Shown: one piece after another, positions 44,203-52,902 of the stretch | Position numbering within the stretch: the first letter of the stretch is position 1 | How the letters are laid out: each line of letters begins with the position of its first letter | Origin: Chitinibacter sp. GC72 | Lineage (GTDB): Bacteria > Pseudomonadota > Gammaproteobacteria > Burkholderiales > Chitinibacteraceae | DNA: 64,000 bases | Direction of reading: 5' to 3' | Assembly (NCBI RefSeq): GCF_009760905.1 | Contig: NZ_VIRW01000012.1 | Span: forward strand, 1-64,000 | Notes under the pieces: model-generated | Told to the model about the DNA's origin: nothing | What the model saw: the letters and a program-made list of their open reading frames with translations, nothing else | Databases searched by the model: none | Program-made: the position numbers and the translations under genes

Positions 44203-46119
44203 TCAAAGCAACTCTTGTGCAAATCTAGAAGTTTTAATTGCAGAGTGATCTGCATTAGCAGATGCCAGTAAATCTTCCATATCCAGTACCAGAACGATAG
44301 AGCCATCTCCCGATAGAGTGGCTCCCGCAATTCCTTTTGGACGAATATGCTGCAGCGGTTTGATTACCACATCATCCCGGCCAATAAAGCTGTCAACGGC
44401 CAGAATGAATGAATGCTCGGCCGATTGCATCAAGACACCAAACTGGGGTACCTGGACTTCTTGCCAGCCAATCAGATTGGCCAAAGAGCGTACGGAGAGA
44501 ATCTCATCTCGCACAACAATCGTTGCCCGGCCTGAGACTTCCTGCACTTGCTCTTGGCGTATGGTAATGATTTCGCGCACCATCGCTAGAGGCACTGCAA
44601 ATGGCTGGTCGCATACTTTAACAACCAGAACTGGAAGAATGGCAAGAGTTAGCGGCAGTGAAATAGTGAATCTTGATCCATCACCCACAACCGATTGAAT
44701 ATCGACACGGCCATTCAGTTTCTGGATATTGGTCTTCACCACATCCATGCCAACACCGCGTCCAGAAACGCTTGAAATTTGATCCTTGGTTGAAAAACCG
44801 GGTAAGAAAATTAACTGCAATGATTGCTTATCGTCGAGACTATTTGCAGTTTCAATATCAATCAGGCCCTTTTCCAGGGCTTTTCTGCGGATAACGTCAG
44901 GGCGCATGCCGCGGCCGTCATCTGTAATTTCAATCCGGATATGATCACCAACTTGGGTTGCGCTGAGTTCTACAACGGCTTTAGCGGGTTTTCCAGATGC
45001 AATACGTTCTTCAGTTGTCTCTACCCCGTGATCTACGGCATTTCTAACCAAGTGAACCAGAGGGTCGTTCAAGTCCTCAAGCATTGTTTTGTCGAGCTCG
45101 GTTTCTTCACCGGAAATAATCAACTCAACGTCTTTACCCATTTGTCGTGCAAGATCACGAGCAAGACGAGGATATTTTTGAAACAGGCGGCCAATAGGCT
45201 GCATCCGGGTTTTCATCACCGCGTTTTGCAAGTCACCTACCAACAAATCCAGTTGACCAATGGCTTCATCAAGTGCTTTCAGTGTGACGCTGTCCATTTT
45301 TCCCGACATAATGTCGGTTCTTAATGTCGTCAGGCGGTTTTTTGTTAAGCCAATCTCTCCCGACAAATTTAACACCTGATCAAGCCGAACCGTATCAATA
45401 CGAATAGTCGTTTCTTGTGTCGCTAATTGTTGGCTGCTAGCTTGTTGTGCTCTTTGTGGCAATGATGCCCCAGATGGTGCGGCTGGTTTGAGTGCCAGCA
45501 TTGGATCTGATATTGATTGATTCTGTAGGGGTGTTTGCACCGGCTCTATGTAGTTGCTTATTGCTTCAGTCGGTGTTGATTCTTCGGCTGTATTTACTTC
45601 ATTAAGTAAAGAGTTGTATAAGAGTGGCCAATCATGCCCTGATGCTTCCTGTGTTTGAACTACTGCTGTAGTAGGTTCAATCGCCGGTTTGGGTGTTTCG
45701 TGTTGCGTAACAGCACTTGCTACGGTTCTACCTTCCAGTACTGCATCTAACGCCGCTAGTAGTGCCGGATCAACTGGCGAAGGTAAGCGCGATTGAGCCA
45801 TCGAGCCAAACATTTCTCGAACAACCCCAGTGGCAGCAAGAATCTCATCCATGATTTCTGGATTTAGCACCAATTCGCCATTACGAAGTTTGTCGAACAG
45901 ATTCTCCGTTCTATGGCACAGGCTCACCATCGCATCTACATTTAAAAATCCCGCACCACCTTTGATTGTGTGAAAACCGCGGAAAATATCATTAAGTAAT
46001 GCTTTGTCATCTGGCCGTTTTTCCAGTTCGACCAACTTGTTATCTACTTCCGAGAGTAACTCGGATGACTCGGTTAAAAAGTCTTGCAGTAGATCTTCCA
46101 TGCCTGCGAAATCACTCAT
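44203..46119 (-). CDS. cheA: Chemotaxis histidine kinase CheA
   Basis: A 638-residue protein with P1 phosphotransfer domain (His50 in GFHTIKGGAGFL). A long, variable linker of about 120 residues follows, with no clear P2 CheY-binding domain. Then come P3 dimerisation (LDQVLNLSGEIGLTKNRL), the P4 kinase (LVHLVRNAVDHG, ITDDGRGM, GRGVGMDVV) and a P5 CheW-like domain to the end. It autophosphorylates in response to chemoreceptors and passes the phosphate to CheY and CheV. AGGAG supports the ATG at 46119 over the longer frame. It lies 21 bases after the cheZ stop. Confidence 0.96.
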   Translation of the reverse strand: MSDFAGMEDLLQDFLTESSELLSEVDNKLVELEKRPDDKALLNDIFRGFHTIKGGAGFLNVDAMVSLCHRTENLFDKLRNGELVLNPEIMDEILAATGVVREMFGSMAQSRLPSPVDPALLAALDAVLEGRTVASAVTQHETPKPAIEPTTAVVQTQEASGHDWPLLYNSLLNEVNTAEESTPTEAISNYIEPVQTPLQNQSISDPMLALKPAAPSGASLPQRAQQASSQQLATQETTIRIDTVRLDQVLNLSGEIGLTKNRLTTLRTDIMSGKMDSVTLKALDEAIGQLDLLVGDLQNAVMKTRMQPIGRLFQKYPRLARDLARQMGKDVELIISGEETELDKTMLEDLNDPLVHLVRNAVDHGVETTEERIASGKPAKAVVELSATQVGDHIRIEITDDGRGMRPDVIRRKALEKGLIDIETANSLDDKQSLQLIFLPGFSTKDQISSVSGRGVGMDVVKTNIQKLNGRVDIQSVVGDGSRFTISLPLTLAILPVLVVKVCDQPFAVPLAMVREIITIRQEQVQEVSGRATIVVRDEILSVRSLANLIGWQEVQVPQFGVLMQSAEHSFILAVDSFIGRDDVVIKPLQHIRPKGIAGATLSGDGSIVLVLDMEDLLASANADHSAIKTSRFAQELL

Positions 46120-46140
46120 GATTTTCTCCTGGCCGAGCAC

Positions 46141-46905
46141 TTAGAAGCCGAGGCTTTCTAATAAGTCATCAACTTGTTCTTGGTTGGTTACTACGTCGGT
46201 GCGCCCTTCAGCTTTTACCACAGGGCCATTGAGTAGTCCTGTATCTTCCGCCTTTCCGGCATTTGGACTAAACATGAGCAAGAAGTCCAGTAGATGGGCT
46301 TCCATTTCTTTGGCCATTGCCAACACTTTCTTGATAACTTGGCCAGTTAAATCTTGAAAATCTTGAGCCATCATGATCTCAAGCATCTGATTACTCACTT
46401 GCTCTGACTGGGAAACCGTGTCTGTCAAATGTTTGCGCGTTTTTTCTACAAGTTGCTTAAATTCATCAACTGATAATTGTTTTGCATAGAAGCGATCCCA
46501 TTCTTTTGCCAATATCTGTGATTGGGCTGTGATGCTGTCTTGCAAGGGTTTTGCTACATCCAGAGCATTTAGCGTGCGTTCTGCTGCTTGCTCAGTCATT
46601 GTTGCAACGTAAGAAAGCCGATCTCTGGCGTCCGGAATTGAACTGGCGGCAGATTCGAGTGATTTATCCAAGCCAAGTTCGCGCAGGGTATCGTGCAATT
46701 TGCGGGTTAAATGTCCGATATGTGAGAACATCGACTTGGCTGGTTCAACCATTTCGGTAGAGGCTGTTTGTGGCTCTTGTTGCACAGTTTGTGCAGGGGG
46801 CACAGGCGGAGCATCAGCGCTATCGGTTTGATTTGCCTGAACAATGCTGTCAAATAGTGCCTCGAGATCTACGGAATCACCGCCTTGCATTGCTGGATCA
46901 CTCAC
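46141..46905 (-). CDS. cheZ: CheY-P phosphatase CheZ
   Basis: A 254-residue helical protein. The catalytic segment is IMMAQDFQDLTGQVIKKVL with the Gln that attacks CheY-P, and the C-terminal CheY-binding tail is VDDLLESLGF. An extra Pro/Gln/Thr-rich N-terminus (about 20-55) is longer than in E. coli. The start is GTG, with AGGAG seven bases upstream. Between cheY and cheA in the operon. Confidence 0.94.
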   Translation of the reverse strand: MSDPAMQGGDSVDLEALFDSIVQANQTDSADAPPVPPAQTVQQEPQTASTEMVEPAKSMFSHIGHLTRKLHDTLRELGLDKSLESAASSIPDARDRLSYVATMTEQAAERTLNALDVAKPLQDSITAQSQILAKEWDRFYAKQLSVDEFKQLVEKTRKHLTDTVSQSEQVSNQMLEIMMAQDFQDLTGQVIKKVLAMAKEMEAHLLDFLLMFSPNAGKAEDTGLLNGPVVKAEGRTDVVTNQEQVDDLLESLGF

Positions 46906-46953
46906 AGTCTTCTCCTGCGATTAAATATGTCTAAATTTTATTTTTGATTAAAT

Positions 46954-47343
46954 TTATTTGCCAATATTAGCGAATATTTTTTTCAGTTTTTCATCCAGCG
47001 TGGCAGCTGTGAACGGTTTGACGACATAACCACTTGCCCCTGCTGTTGCAGCTTCAATGATGTTTTCCTTTTTCGCTTCAGCAGTCACCATCAACACTGG
47101 AAGGTGTTTGAGTTGTGCATCGGCACGTATTGCCTTGAGTAACTCAATACCTGTCATATTGGGCATATTCCAGTCGGTAACGACGAATTCAAATTGCCCA
47201 TTTTTTAGTTTGTGTAATGCCACTTGGCCATCTTCAGCCTCATCGACATTAGTAAATCCGAGTTCCTTTAGAAGATTTCGGACAATGCGACGCATGGTAG
47301 AAAAATCATCCACCACGAGAAAACGCATGTTCTGATCTGCCAT
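46954..47343 (-). CDS. cheY: Chemotaxis response regulator CheY
   Basis: A 129-residue single receiver domain. [20 protein letters not shown] has the acidic pair, [12 protein letters not shown] the phospho-acceptor Asp, VTAEAKKEN the Thr/Ala switch and VVKPFTA the Lys. CheY-P binds the flagellar switch FliM. GGAG precedes the ATG. Confidence 0.96.
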   Translation of the reverse strand: MADQNMRFLVVDDFSTMRRIVRNLLKELGFTNVDEAEDGQVALHKLKNGQFEFVVTDWNMPNMTGIELLKAIRADAQLKHLPVLMVTAEAKKENIIEAATAGASGYVVKPFTAATLDEKLKKIFANIGK

Positions 47344-47403
47344 AACTTACTCCATTTGCGCGCAAAATAGCTGCGCATTAAATATGTGAATCTATCGCAA
47401 AGT

Positions 47404-48345
47404 TTAGCTAGCCAGTAATGGCGCTAAAGTATCTGCTAGGATGAAAGGATCAAATTTTGCCACGTATGCATCTACACCGACACTGGCACCCATCGCCCTG
47501 TTTGCATTGGATGATAGTGATGAGTGCATTACAACGGGAATGCCTTGAAAGCGGTGGTCTGACTTGATATGTTTGGTCAATACGTACCCATCCATTTCGG
47601 GCATCTCGGCATCGACTAAAATCAGTTTCAGTTTGTCTTTTAAATATTCGCCATCATGTACTGCACGATTGGCCAAGTTTTGTAACTTGTCCCATGCTTC
47701 CTTGCCGTTATTTGCCTGATGATATTTGACGCCAATTTTATCCAGAACACTGACAATTTCTTTTCTGGCAACTAATGAGTCATCGACGAAAAACATGAAT
47801 GTATCAGAGCTAATGTGCGGTTTTGGCAAATCTGGCACTACTGGCTCGCCAATAACGGTGGACAGAATCTGCTCTACGTCCAAAATTGATACCAATTTTC
47901 CATCAGGCAATTCTGTAATTGCTGTAATCAAGGCCTGATTGCCTGCAAGCATGGTTTCTGGTGCGCGTACCTTATCCCAGTCCACACGGATAATTCGGTC
48001 CACGTCATGCACAAGAAAAGCTTGGGTATGTTTGGAGAACTCCGTGACGATCATGGTGCCCGTAGTATCACCCTTTGGTACTTCTTGTGTAGATACAAAA
48101 CGCGATAATGCAATTACAGGAATAATATTGCCACGCAATGAAAGAACACCCTCTACTCCATGAGGCATATTTGGTGTTTTTGTTATTTTTGGTGTTTGAG
48201 ATACTTCGCGTACTTTAAATACATTAATCCCAAATATTTCTCTCGTTCCAAGTGTAAATAACAATATCTCCATTTTATTGGAGCCTGCCAACTTGGTACG
48301 TGCATCAACAGTATCTAGTAAATTGGTTTGTTCTGGCTTGCTCAT
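47404..48345 (-). CDS. cheV: Chemotaxis coupling protein CheV (CheW-receiver fusion), copy 2
   Basis: A 313-residue fusion of a CheW-like domain (KMEILLFTLGTREIFGINVF, VLSLRGNIIPVIALSRF) and a receiver domain (FFVDDSLVARKEIVSVL, LILVDAEMPEMDGYVLTKHI, YVAKFDP). CheV couples receptors to CheA and may act as phosphate sink. It lies 26 bases behind the other cheV and shares its order of motifs, so the pair arose by duplication. GGAG supports the ATG at 48345. Confidence 0.94.
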   Translation of the reverse strand: MSKPEQTNLLDTVDARTKLAGSNKMEILLFTLGTREIFGINVFKVREVSQTPKITKTPNMPHGVEGVLSLRGNIIPVIALSRFVSTQEVPKGDTTGTMIVTEFSKHTQAFLVHDVDRIIRVDWDKVRAPETMLAGNQALITAITELPDGKLVSILDVEQILSTVIGEPVVPDLPKPHISSDTFMFFVDDSLVARKEIVSVLDKIGVKYHQANNGKEAWDKLQNLANRAVHDGEYLKDKLKLILVDAEMPEMDGYVLTKHIKSDHRFQGIPVVMHSSLSSNANRAMGASVGVDAYVAKFDPFILADTLAPLLAS

Positions 48346-48371
48346 AGCAAATGCTCCAAATCGGATGACGA

Positions 48372-49334
48372 CTAGTTTGTTGATTCGTTGCGTAACAAGA
48401 AGTTGGCAATGCTTTGTGACAGTTTATGAGGCTCAAATTTCGCTACATATCCATCAACACCAACAGACTGTCCCAGTTTTTGGTTGGACAAACCAGAAAG
48501 TGAAGAGTGCATCAATACTGGGATGCCAACAAAACGCGGATCACTTTTGATTTGTTTTGTGAGCATGTAACCATCCATTTCCGGCATTTCTACGTCAGTT
48601 AGAACAAGCTGGATCATGTCTTTGACCATAAGACCTTGTATTTCTGCTGACTGTGCAATTAGTAGCAGTTCTTCCCATGCCCGTTTTCCATTGATGGCAT
48701 GTAAATGACGAATATTCATTGCGTCCAGCGTTTGCTCAATTTGGCTTCGCGCAACGAGTGAGTCATCCGCAAAAAATACCGTCTTGTTAATTACTTTTTG
48801 ATTTTGTACTACGGTTGATGTATCAACCCGATTGCTGTGCTGCGTGGTTTCAGCCAATACTTTTTCAACATCCAGCATCATAACCAGTTTGCCATTATCA
48901 AGCTCGGTAACTGCAGTGACCAAGCCTCCCATCTGCATGGTCAACATGTCTGGGGGGACGCGCATCACTGACCAGTCTAATCGCAAAATGGTATCAACAG
49001 CTTCAACAAGGAATCCTTGTGTATGGCCGTTGTACTCTGAAACGATCATGATTTCTGGACGGCTCTCTGTCTGAATGCCTGCGTAGCGCGCGAGATCAAT
49101 GACCGGGACCAGTGATCCACGCAGACTAACCATGCCTTCGACCGAAGAGGGCATATCGGGAGCCTGGGTAATTTCAGGGGTTCGCATGACCTCACGTACT
49201 TTGAATACATTGATTCCAAACGTTTCACGTCGACCTGAACGCTGATCCAAGCCTAATGTAAACAGCAGAATCTCTAGCTTATTTGTGCCTGCTAGCTTGG
49301 TGCGGGCATCAATGTTTTTGAGAAGGTCTGACAC
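48372..49334 (-). CDS. cheV: Chemotaxis coupling protein CheV, copy 1 (first gene of the che operon)
   Basis: A 320-residue CheW-receiver fusion (KLEILLFTLGLDQRSGRRET is an insert-bearing start of the CheW part; VFFADDSLVARSQIEQTLD and LVLTDVEMPEMDGYMLTKQI form the receiver). It starts at GTG with GGAG nine bases upstream. It is directly behind the FliA-type promoter at 49375-49401. The two CheV proteins may stand in for CheW, which is not encoded in this operon. Confidence 0.93.
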   Translation of the reverse strand: MSDLLKNIDARTKLAGTNKLEILLFTLGLDQRSGRRETFGINVFKVREVMRTPEITQAPDMPSSVEGMVSLRGSLVPVIDLARYAGIQTESRPEIMIVSEYNGHTQGFLVEAVDTILRLDWSVMRVPPDMLTMQMGGLVTAVTELDNGKLVMMLDVEKVLAETTQHSNRVDTSTVVQNQKVINKTVFFADDSLVARSQIEQTLDAMNIRHLHAINGKRAWEELLLIAQSAEIQGLMVKDMIQLVLTDVEMPEMDGYMLTKQIKSDPRFVGIPVLMHSSLSGLSNQKLGQSVGVDGYVAKFEPHKLSQSIANFLLRNESTN

Positions 49335-49374
49335 GAGGTTGCTCCATTTGGCTGCAGTTGAGGGACGTTGTGAT

Positions 49375-49401
49375 ATATCGACAAAATTTCATACTTATTT
49401 A
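49375..49401 (-). promoter_or_regulatory. FliA (sigma-28) type promoter of the che operon
   Basis: On the minus strand TAAATAAG, then exactly 11 bases, then GTCGATAT, against the consensus TAAAGTTT-N11-GCCGATAA. It ends 41 bases before the cheV GTG start. This ties the chemotaxis operon to the late flagellar class. Confidence 0.75.
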
Positions 49402-49461
49402 GCATCATCAGCTTGATAGCGACGCTGGTTGATCCGCTTTCGGGCGCGATATGATGCTCAT

Positions 49462-49488
49462 TAAAATGAATTGCAGCTACGTCGATTA
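49462..49488 (+). promoter_or_regulatory. FliA (sigma-28) type promoter of the FleS-like kinase gene
   Basis: TAAAATGA-N11-GTCGATTA matches the same consensus with the same spacing and diverges from the cheV promoter. The -10 box ends only 12 bases before the ATG at 49500, so the message would be almost leaderless if that ATG is used. Confidence 0.65.
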
Positions 49489-49499
49489 AGGCATTTATA

Positions 49500-50723
49500 A
49501 TGCAAAAACGGCAAAGCAACAAGGACGCTTTTTTCGTGTCAATCAAAGAATCGCAACTTAACTCCAAAGAGCTGGAAGAGGCATTTACGCTTTTTACAGA
49601 AGCTTCTCATCAATTATCAAATGCTTATGCAGATCTGCAACAGGACGTTGCAACCCTCACGGGGCAGCTAGCTGTAGCCAATGGCAATCTGAAAAAACAG
49701 TATGAAGAGAAGGCAGTGTTGTCACGACGTCTCACTTTGTTACTTGATCGATTGCCTGCAGGGGTTGTTGAAGTGGCTGAGTCGGGAGTCGCTGTACGCT
49801 GTAATCAGCGTGCTCATGACTTGCTCAATCAGTCAATTATTGGCTTGAGCTGGGTGGAGTTCTTTACACAGTTTTTTTCAGAGGTGTCAGAGTCTGGGAT
49901 TTGGCGATTTCAGAACCAAGATGTTCAGGCTTATTTTTCAATCGAGCAGGTGCGTATCGAAGAGGAGTCGGTTTCCGTTGTGCTTTTGCATGATGTAACC
50001 GCTTCAGTAGAAATGCGTGAAACCTTGCAGCGAAACAGTCGTCTGGTCGCCATGGGTGAAATGGCCGCAGGCTTGGCACATCAATTGCGAACTCCCTTGG
50101 CTGCGGCATTATTATATGTTGGTCATTTGCAGCGTGAGCAATTGCAAGATAGCGATAGAATACGTTTCTCGGCAAAAGCAATTGATCGTTTGCAACGATT
50201 GGAAGCTTTGGTTCAGAATATGCTTCTATTTGTCCGTGGCAAGCCGCATGAAGTGGCGGCTATTGATATCTCCGATGTCGCTCTGGATGCGATTTCAGAA
50301 GTGAAGTCGGTCTTTGAGCCTGCGGGTTTAAGTATTGTTCTAAATAATCAGGGCTCAGGATGTTTTGTGTTGGCTAATTTTAAAGAGCTAAGCGGTGCGA
50401 TTGGCAATTTGCTGGAAAATGCGTGCCAAGCTTCCGTGCCCGGGCAGCAAGTTATCTGCTCGATAGTACAATGTGAGAGTGCTGTTGAAATCGTGGTACA
50501 GGATTATGGAGCCGGCATCCCTGACGCTGTTTTGAGCCGCTTGTTTGAGCCATTCTTTACAACGCGGAAAGGTGGAACTGGCTTGGGCTTGGCTATTGTA
50601 AGGAATTTGATTTCGAGTTATGGCGGTGAAATATCTGTTACATCAACTCCAAATTTAGGTAGTGTTTTCAAGATTTGCTTGCCTCGGGTGCCCGACACAA
50701 CTAAGGTGTTAGCACAAAGTTAG
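49500..50723 (+). CDS. FleS/FlrB-like sensor histidine kinase
   Basis: A 407-residue soluble kinase. An N-terminal coiled coil (about 20-75) and a PAS-like domain (about 78-165, LLDRLPAGVVEVAESGVAVR) precede the DHp His in MAAGLAHQLRTPLAAALLYVG, NLLENACQAS, DYGAGIPDA and GTGLGLAIV. The LAHQLRTPLAAALLY motif is that of FleS/FlrB, which phosphorylates FleR/FlrC to switch on class III flagellar genes. No fleR follows. A GTG at 49536 with AAGGA upstream is an alternative start, given how close the promoter is to the ATG. Confidence 0.88.
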   Translation: MQKRQSNKDAFFVSIKESQLNSKELEEAFTLFTEASHQLSNAYADLQQDVATLTGQLAVANGNLKKQYEEKAVLSRRLTLLLDRLPAGVVEVAESGVAVRCNQRAHDLLNQSIIGLSWVEFFTQFFSEVSESGIWRFQNQDVQAYFSIEQVRIEEESVSVVLLHDVTASVEMRETLQRNSRLVAMGEMAAGLAHQLRTPLAAALLYVGHLQREQLQDSDRIRFSAKAIDRLQRLEALVQNMLLFVRGKPHEVAAIDISDVALDAISEVKSVFEPAGLSIVLNNQGSGCFVLANFKELSGAIGNLLENACQASVPGQQVICSIVQCESAVEIVVQDYGAGIPDAVLSRLFEPFFTTRKGGTGLGLAIVRNLISSYGGEISVTSTPNLGSVFKICLPRVPDTTKVLAQS

Positions 50724-50753
50724 GTTTGTTTTTTCCAGACTCGGTGGTGCTTT

Positions 50754-50781
50754 TTGACCCCTGTCAAATTTTAAATATAGC
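50754..50781 (+). promoter_or_regulatory. Sigma-70 type promoter of the hsbA-hsbR-like pair
   Basis: TTGACC (50754-50759), 16 bases, TATAGC (50776-50781), ending 22 bases before the STAS gene start. Confidence 0.5.
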
Positions 50782-50803
50782 TCAGTAAAAGGTTGGTGTG
50801 AGA

Positions 50804-51109
50804 ATGACTCCTACGGTACAAATTGAAGGCAGTGTCGGCCGAGTAATCTTGTCGGGGCAATTTGATTTCAGTGCTCATCGTGAGTTTCGTCAAGTATGTG
50901 AATCCATTATTGCCAACGCTGATATTAAAGAAGTTCTGGTTGATTTCCAGAATGTTAACTACCTAGATAGCTCCGCTTTGGGGATGCTACTGCTACTGAA
51001 AGAAAAAATTGCGGCAGCCAGCAAGACCCTAGCTTTGGTCAATTGCCGTGACACCGTCAAGCAAGTTTTGGAGATTGCTTGCTTTGGTAAAATCTTCACG
51101 ATTCGTTAA
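50804..51109 (+). CDS. STAS-domain anti-sigma factor antagonist (HsbA-like)
   Basis: A 101-residue single STAS domain. VNYLDSSALGMLLLLKE carries the phosphorylatable Ser56 in the same place as in Pseudomonas HsbA. In that system unphosphorylated or phosphorylated HsbA binds FlgM or a diguanylate cyclase and so tips the balance between swimming and biofilm. The frame opens at GTG 50798; I chose the ATG at 50804, though AAGG spacing slightly favours the GTG. The HsbR-like gene follows after 12 bases. Confidence 0.88.
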   Translation: MTPTVQIEGSVGRVILSGQFDFSAHREFRQVCESIIANADIKEVLVDFQNVNYLDSSALGMLLLLKEKIAAASKTLALVNCRDTVKQVLEIACFGKIFTIR

Positions 51110-51121
51110 GACAGGGCTGTT

Positions 51122-52861
51122 ATGAAGATCTTGGTGGTCGACGATACCGAAGCAATCTTGTTATTGATTTCGCGATTCGTTGAAGCGCTGGGTCATCAGG
51201 CTCTTATCGCCCGAAACGGTCAGGAAGCAATCAATGTCTGGCGCCAAGAGCAGCCAGACTTGGTTCTGATGGATGTCATGATGCCCGTCATGTCAGGGCC
51301 TGAGGCATCTGTCCAGATTAAAGCTGAGGCTGGTGCGACCTGGGTACCGATTGTCTTTGTCACGGGGGTTGGCGAAGAAAATGCGCTGGCCGATGCTATT
51401 GAGCGCGGCGCAGATGATTACATCAACAAACCAGTCAATTTCCGGGTACTTGAGGCAAAGTTAAAGGCCTTCGGCCGGACTTTGGACTTGAACCGTAAGG
51501 TTCGTGAGCAATCGCAAACCCTTGCCGATTATTACGAGCGCGCCGAGGAAGAGAAGCGGGTTGTTCGTCACTTGATGGATCAAATGGTCAATTCGGAACG
51601 CCTGGCTGATCCGCAGTTTGACTATTGGCTCTCTCCAGCAGAAAGTTTGTCGGGCGATTTGATTGCTGCTGCCCGAACTCCCGGCCAGGCATTGCATATT
51701 CTACTCGCCGATGGGATCGGTCATGGCCTGACGGCGGCCTTGAATGTCCTGCCGCTGACTCAGCCGTTTTACAGTATGACCGAGAAGGGGTATTCCATTA
51801 CGGATATCCTGTTTGAAATGAATGCAAAAATTCGGCAGGTACTGCCGATTGGCCGTTTTGTCTGCGTATCGCTTATTTCAATTGATGAAGTAGGCGGTAC
51901 AGTGGAAATCTGGAATGCGGGAATGCCGCCAATCCAGATCTTGGATCAGCAGCGCCAAGTTGTGCGTGTATGCAGCTCGAGCAATTTGCCACTTGGAATC
52001 GTGCCTTCCCATTCTCTGGATCTGGTCCCCGAACGTATTTATTACAAACAACCCGGTTATATTGTTGCTTATTCCGATGGGTTGGTTGAAGCGCGTAATG
52101 CAGGCAAAGCAGAGTTTGGTTTGCCGACCTTGCTAGATTCCTTGTCACAATCTGATGATCGTCAGATGTTGGCTCGGGTGCAAGCCGAGTTTTTGCAATT
52201 TCTGGATGGCGAGCAGCATCACGACGACGTTTCTTTGGTGGTCGCGCGATTTGGTATGGATGTGCAGGCCGCCAAAACCGAACTTGAAGTGCAGGCTGTC
52301 GAAGCCCGATTTGATGAAATCTCGGCAGATTTTAATCTGCTGGCCGAATGCAGCTGGCGCTATAGCCTGATTCTAAGCGCGCAAGAGCTGCGGTACGTCA
52401 ATACCATTCCGTTCATGATGTCTTTTGTGAAAGAAATCAAATCACTGGCTCATGTGCAATCTGATGTTTTTCTGATTTTGACCGAGCTGTTTGTGAATGC
52501 GCTCGATCATGGCTTGCTGCTGCTTGATTCGGCCATCAAGACGCAGCCCGACGGCATGGAAGAATATCTGGCGCAACGGGCTGAGCGTCTGGCCAACTTG
52601 CAGGAAGGTCGTATTGAGATTGACCTGATGGGGCTGAAATACAAAGACGCTGAAGTTTTGAAAATCCGGGTCAAAGACAGTGGCGAGGGCTTTGACTGGT
52701 CGAATGCCTTTCAAACTCCGGTAAGTCATACATCCCATCCATCAACGGCCTTTGGACGAGGTATTTCCCTTGTTCGTGCACTGTCGCTGAAGGTTCAGTT
52801 TAATGGTCTGGGTAATGAGGTTGAAGTTTATTACTTACCCGCCCCCAGTCCAAAGCACTGA
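51122..52861 (+). CDS. Receiver-PP2C-HATPase regulator (HsbR-like)
   Basis: A 579-residue three-domain protein. Receiver (1-125): PDLVLMDVMMPVMSG, YINKPVNF. SpoIIE-type PP2C phosphatase (about 165-385): LSGDLIAAARTPGQ, LLADGIGHGLTAAL, YSDGLVEARNAGKAEFG and HHDDVSLVVARF, with the metal-binding Asps. RsbW-type HATPase (about 430-579): LTELFVNALDHGL, VKDSGEGFDW and FGRGISLVRAL. It can therefore both phosphorylate and dephosphorylate its STAS partner, as HsbR does for HsbA, with the receiver choosing. It lies behind the HsbA-like gene and the FleS-like kinase, whose phosphate could feed the receiver (inference). Confidence 0.92.
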   Translation: MKILVVDDTEAILLLISRFVEALGHQALIARNGQEAINVWRQEQPDLVLMDVMMPVMSGPEASVQIKAEAGATWVPIVFVTGVGEENALADAIERGADDYINKPVNFRVLEAKLKAFGRTLDLNRKVREQSQTLADYYERAEEEKRVVRHLMDQMVNSERLADPQFDYWLSPAESLSGDLIAAARTPGQALHILLADGIGHGLTAALNVLPLTQPFYSMTEKGYSITDILFEMNAKIRQVLPIGRFVCVSLISIDEVGGTVEIWNAGMPPIQILDQQRQVVRVCSSSNLPLGIVPSHSLDLVPERIYYKQPGYIVAYSDGLVEARNAGKAEFGLPTLLDSLSQSDDRQMLARVQAEFLQFLDGEQHHDDVSLVVARFGMDVQAAKTELEVQAVEARFDEISADFNLLAECSWRYSLILSAQELRYVNTIPFMMSFVKEIKSLAHVQSDVFLILTELFVNALDHGLLLLDSAIKTQPDGMEEYLAQRAERLANLQEGRIEIDLMGLKYKDAEVLKIRVKDSGEGFDWSNAFQTPVSHTSHPSTAFGRGISLVRALSLKVQFNGLGNEVEVYYLPAPSPKH

Positions 52862-52902
52862 GGCAGCTTGAGTTGCGTGATCGCCGGTTCTGCGCAAAAT
52901 CA

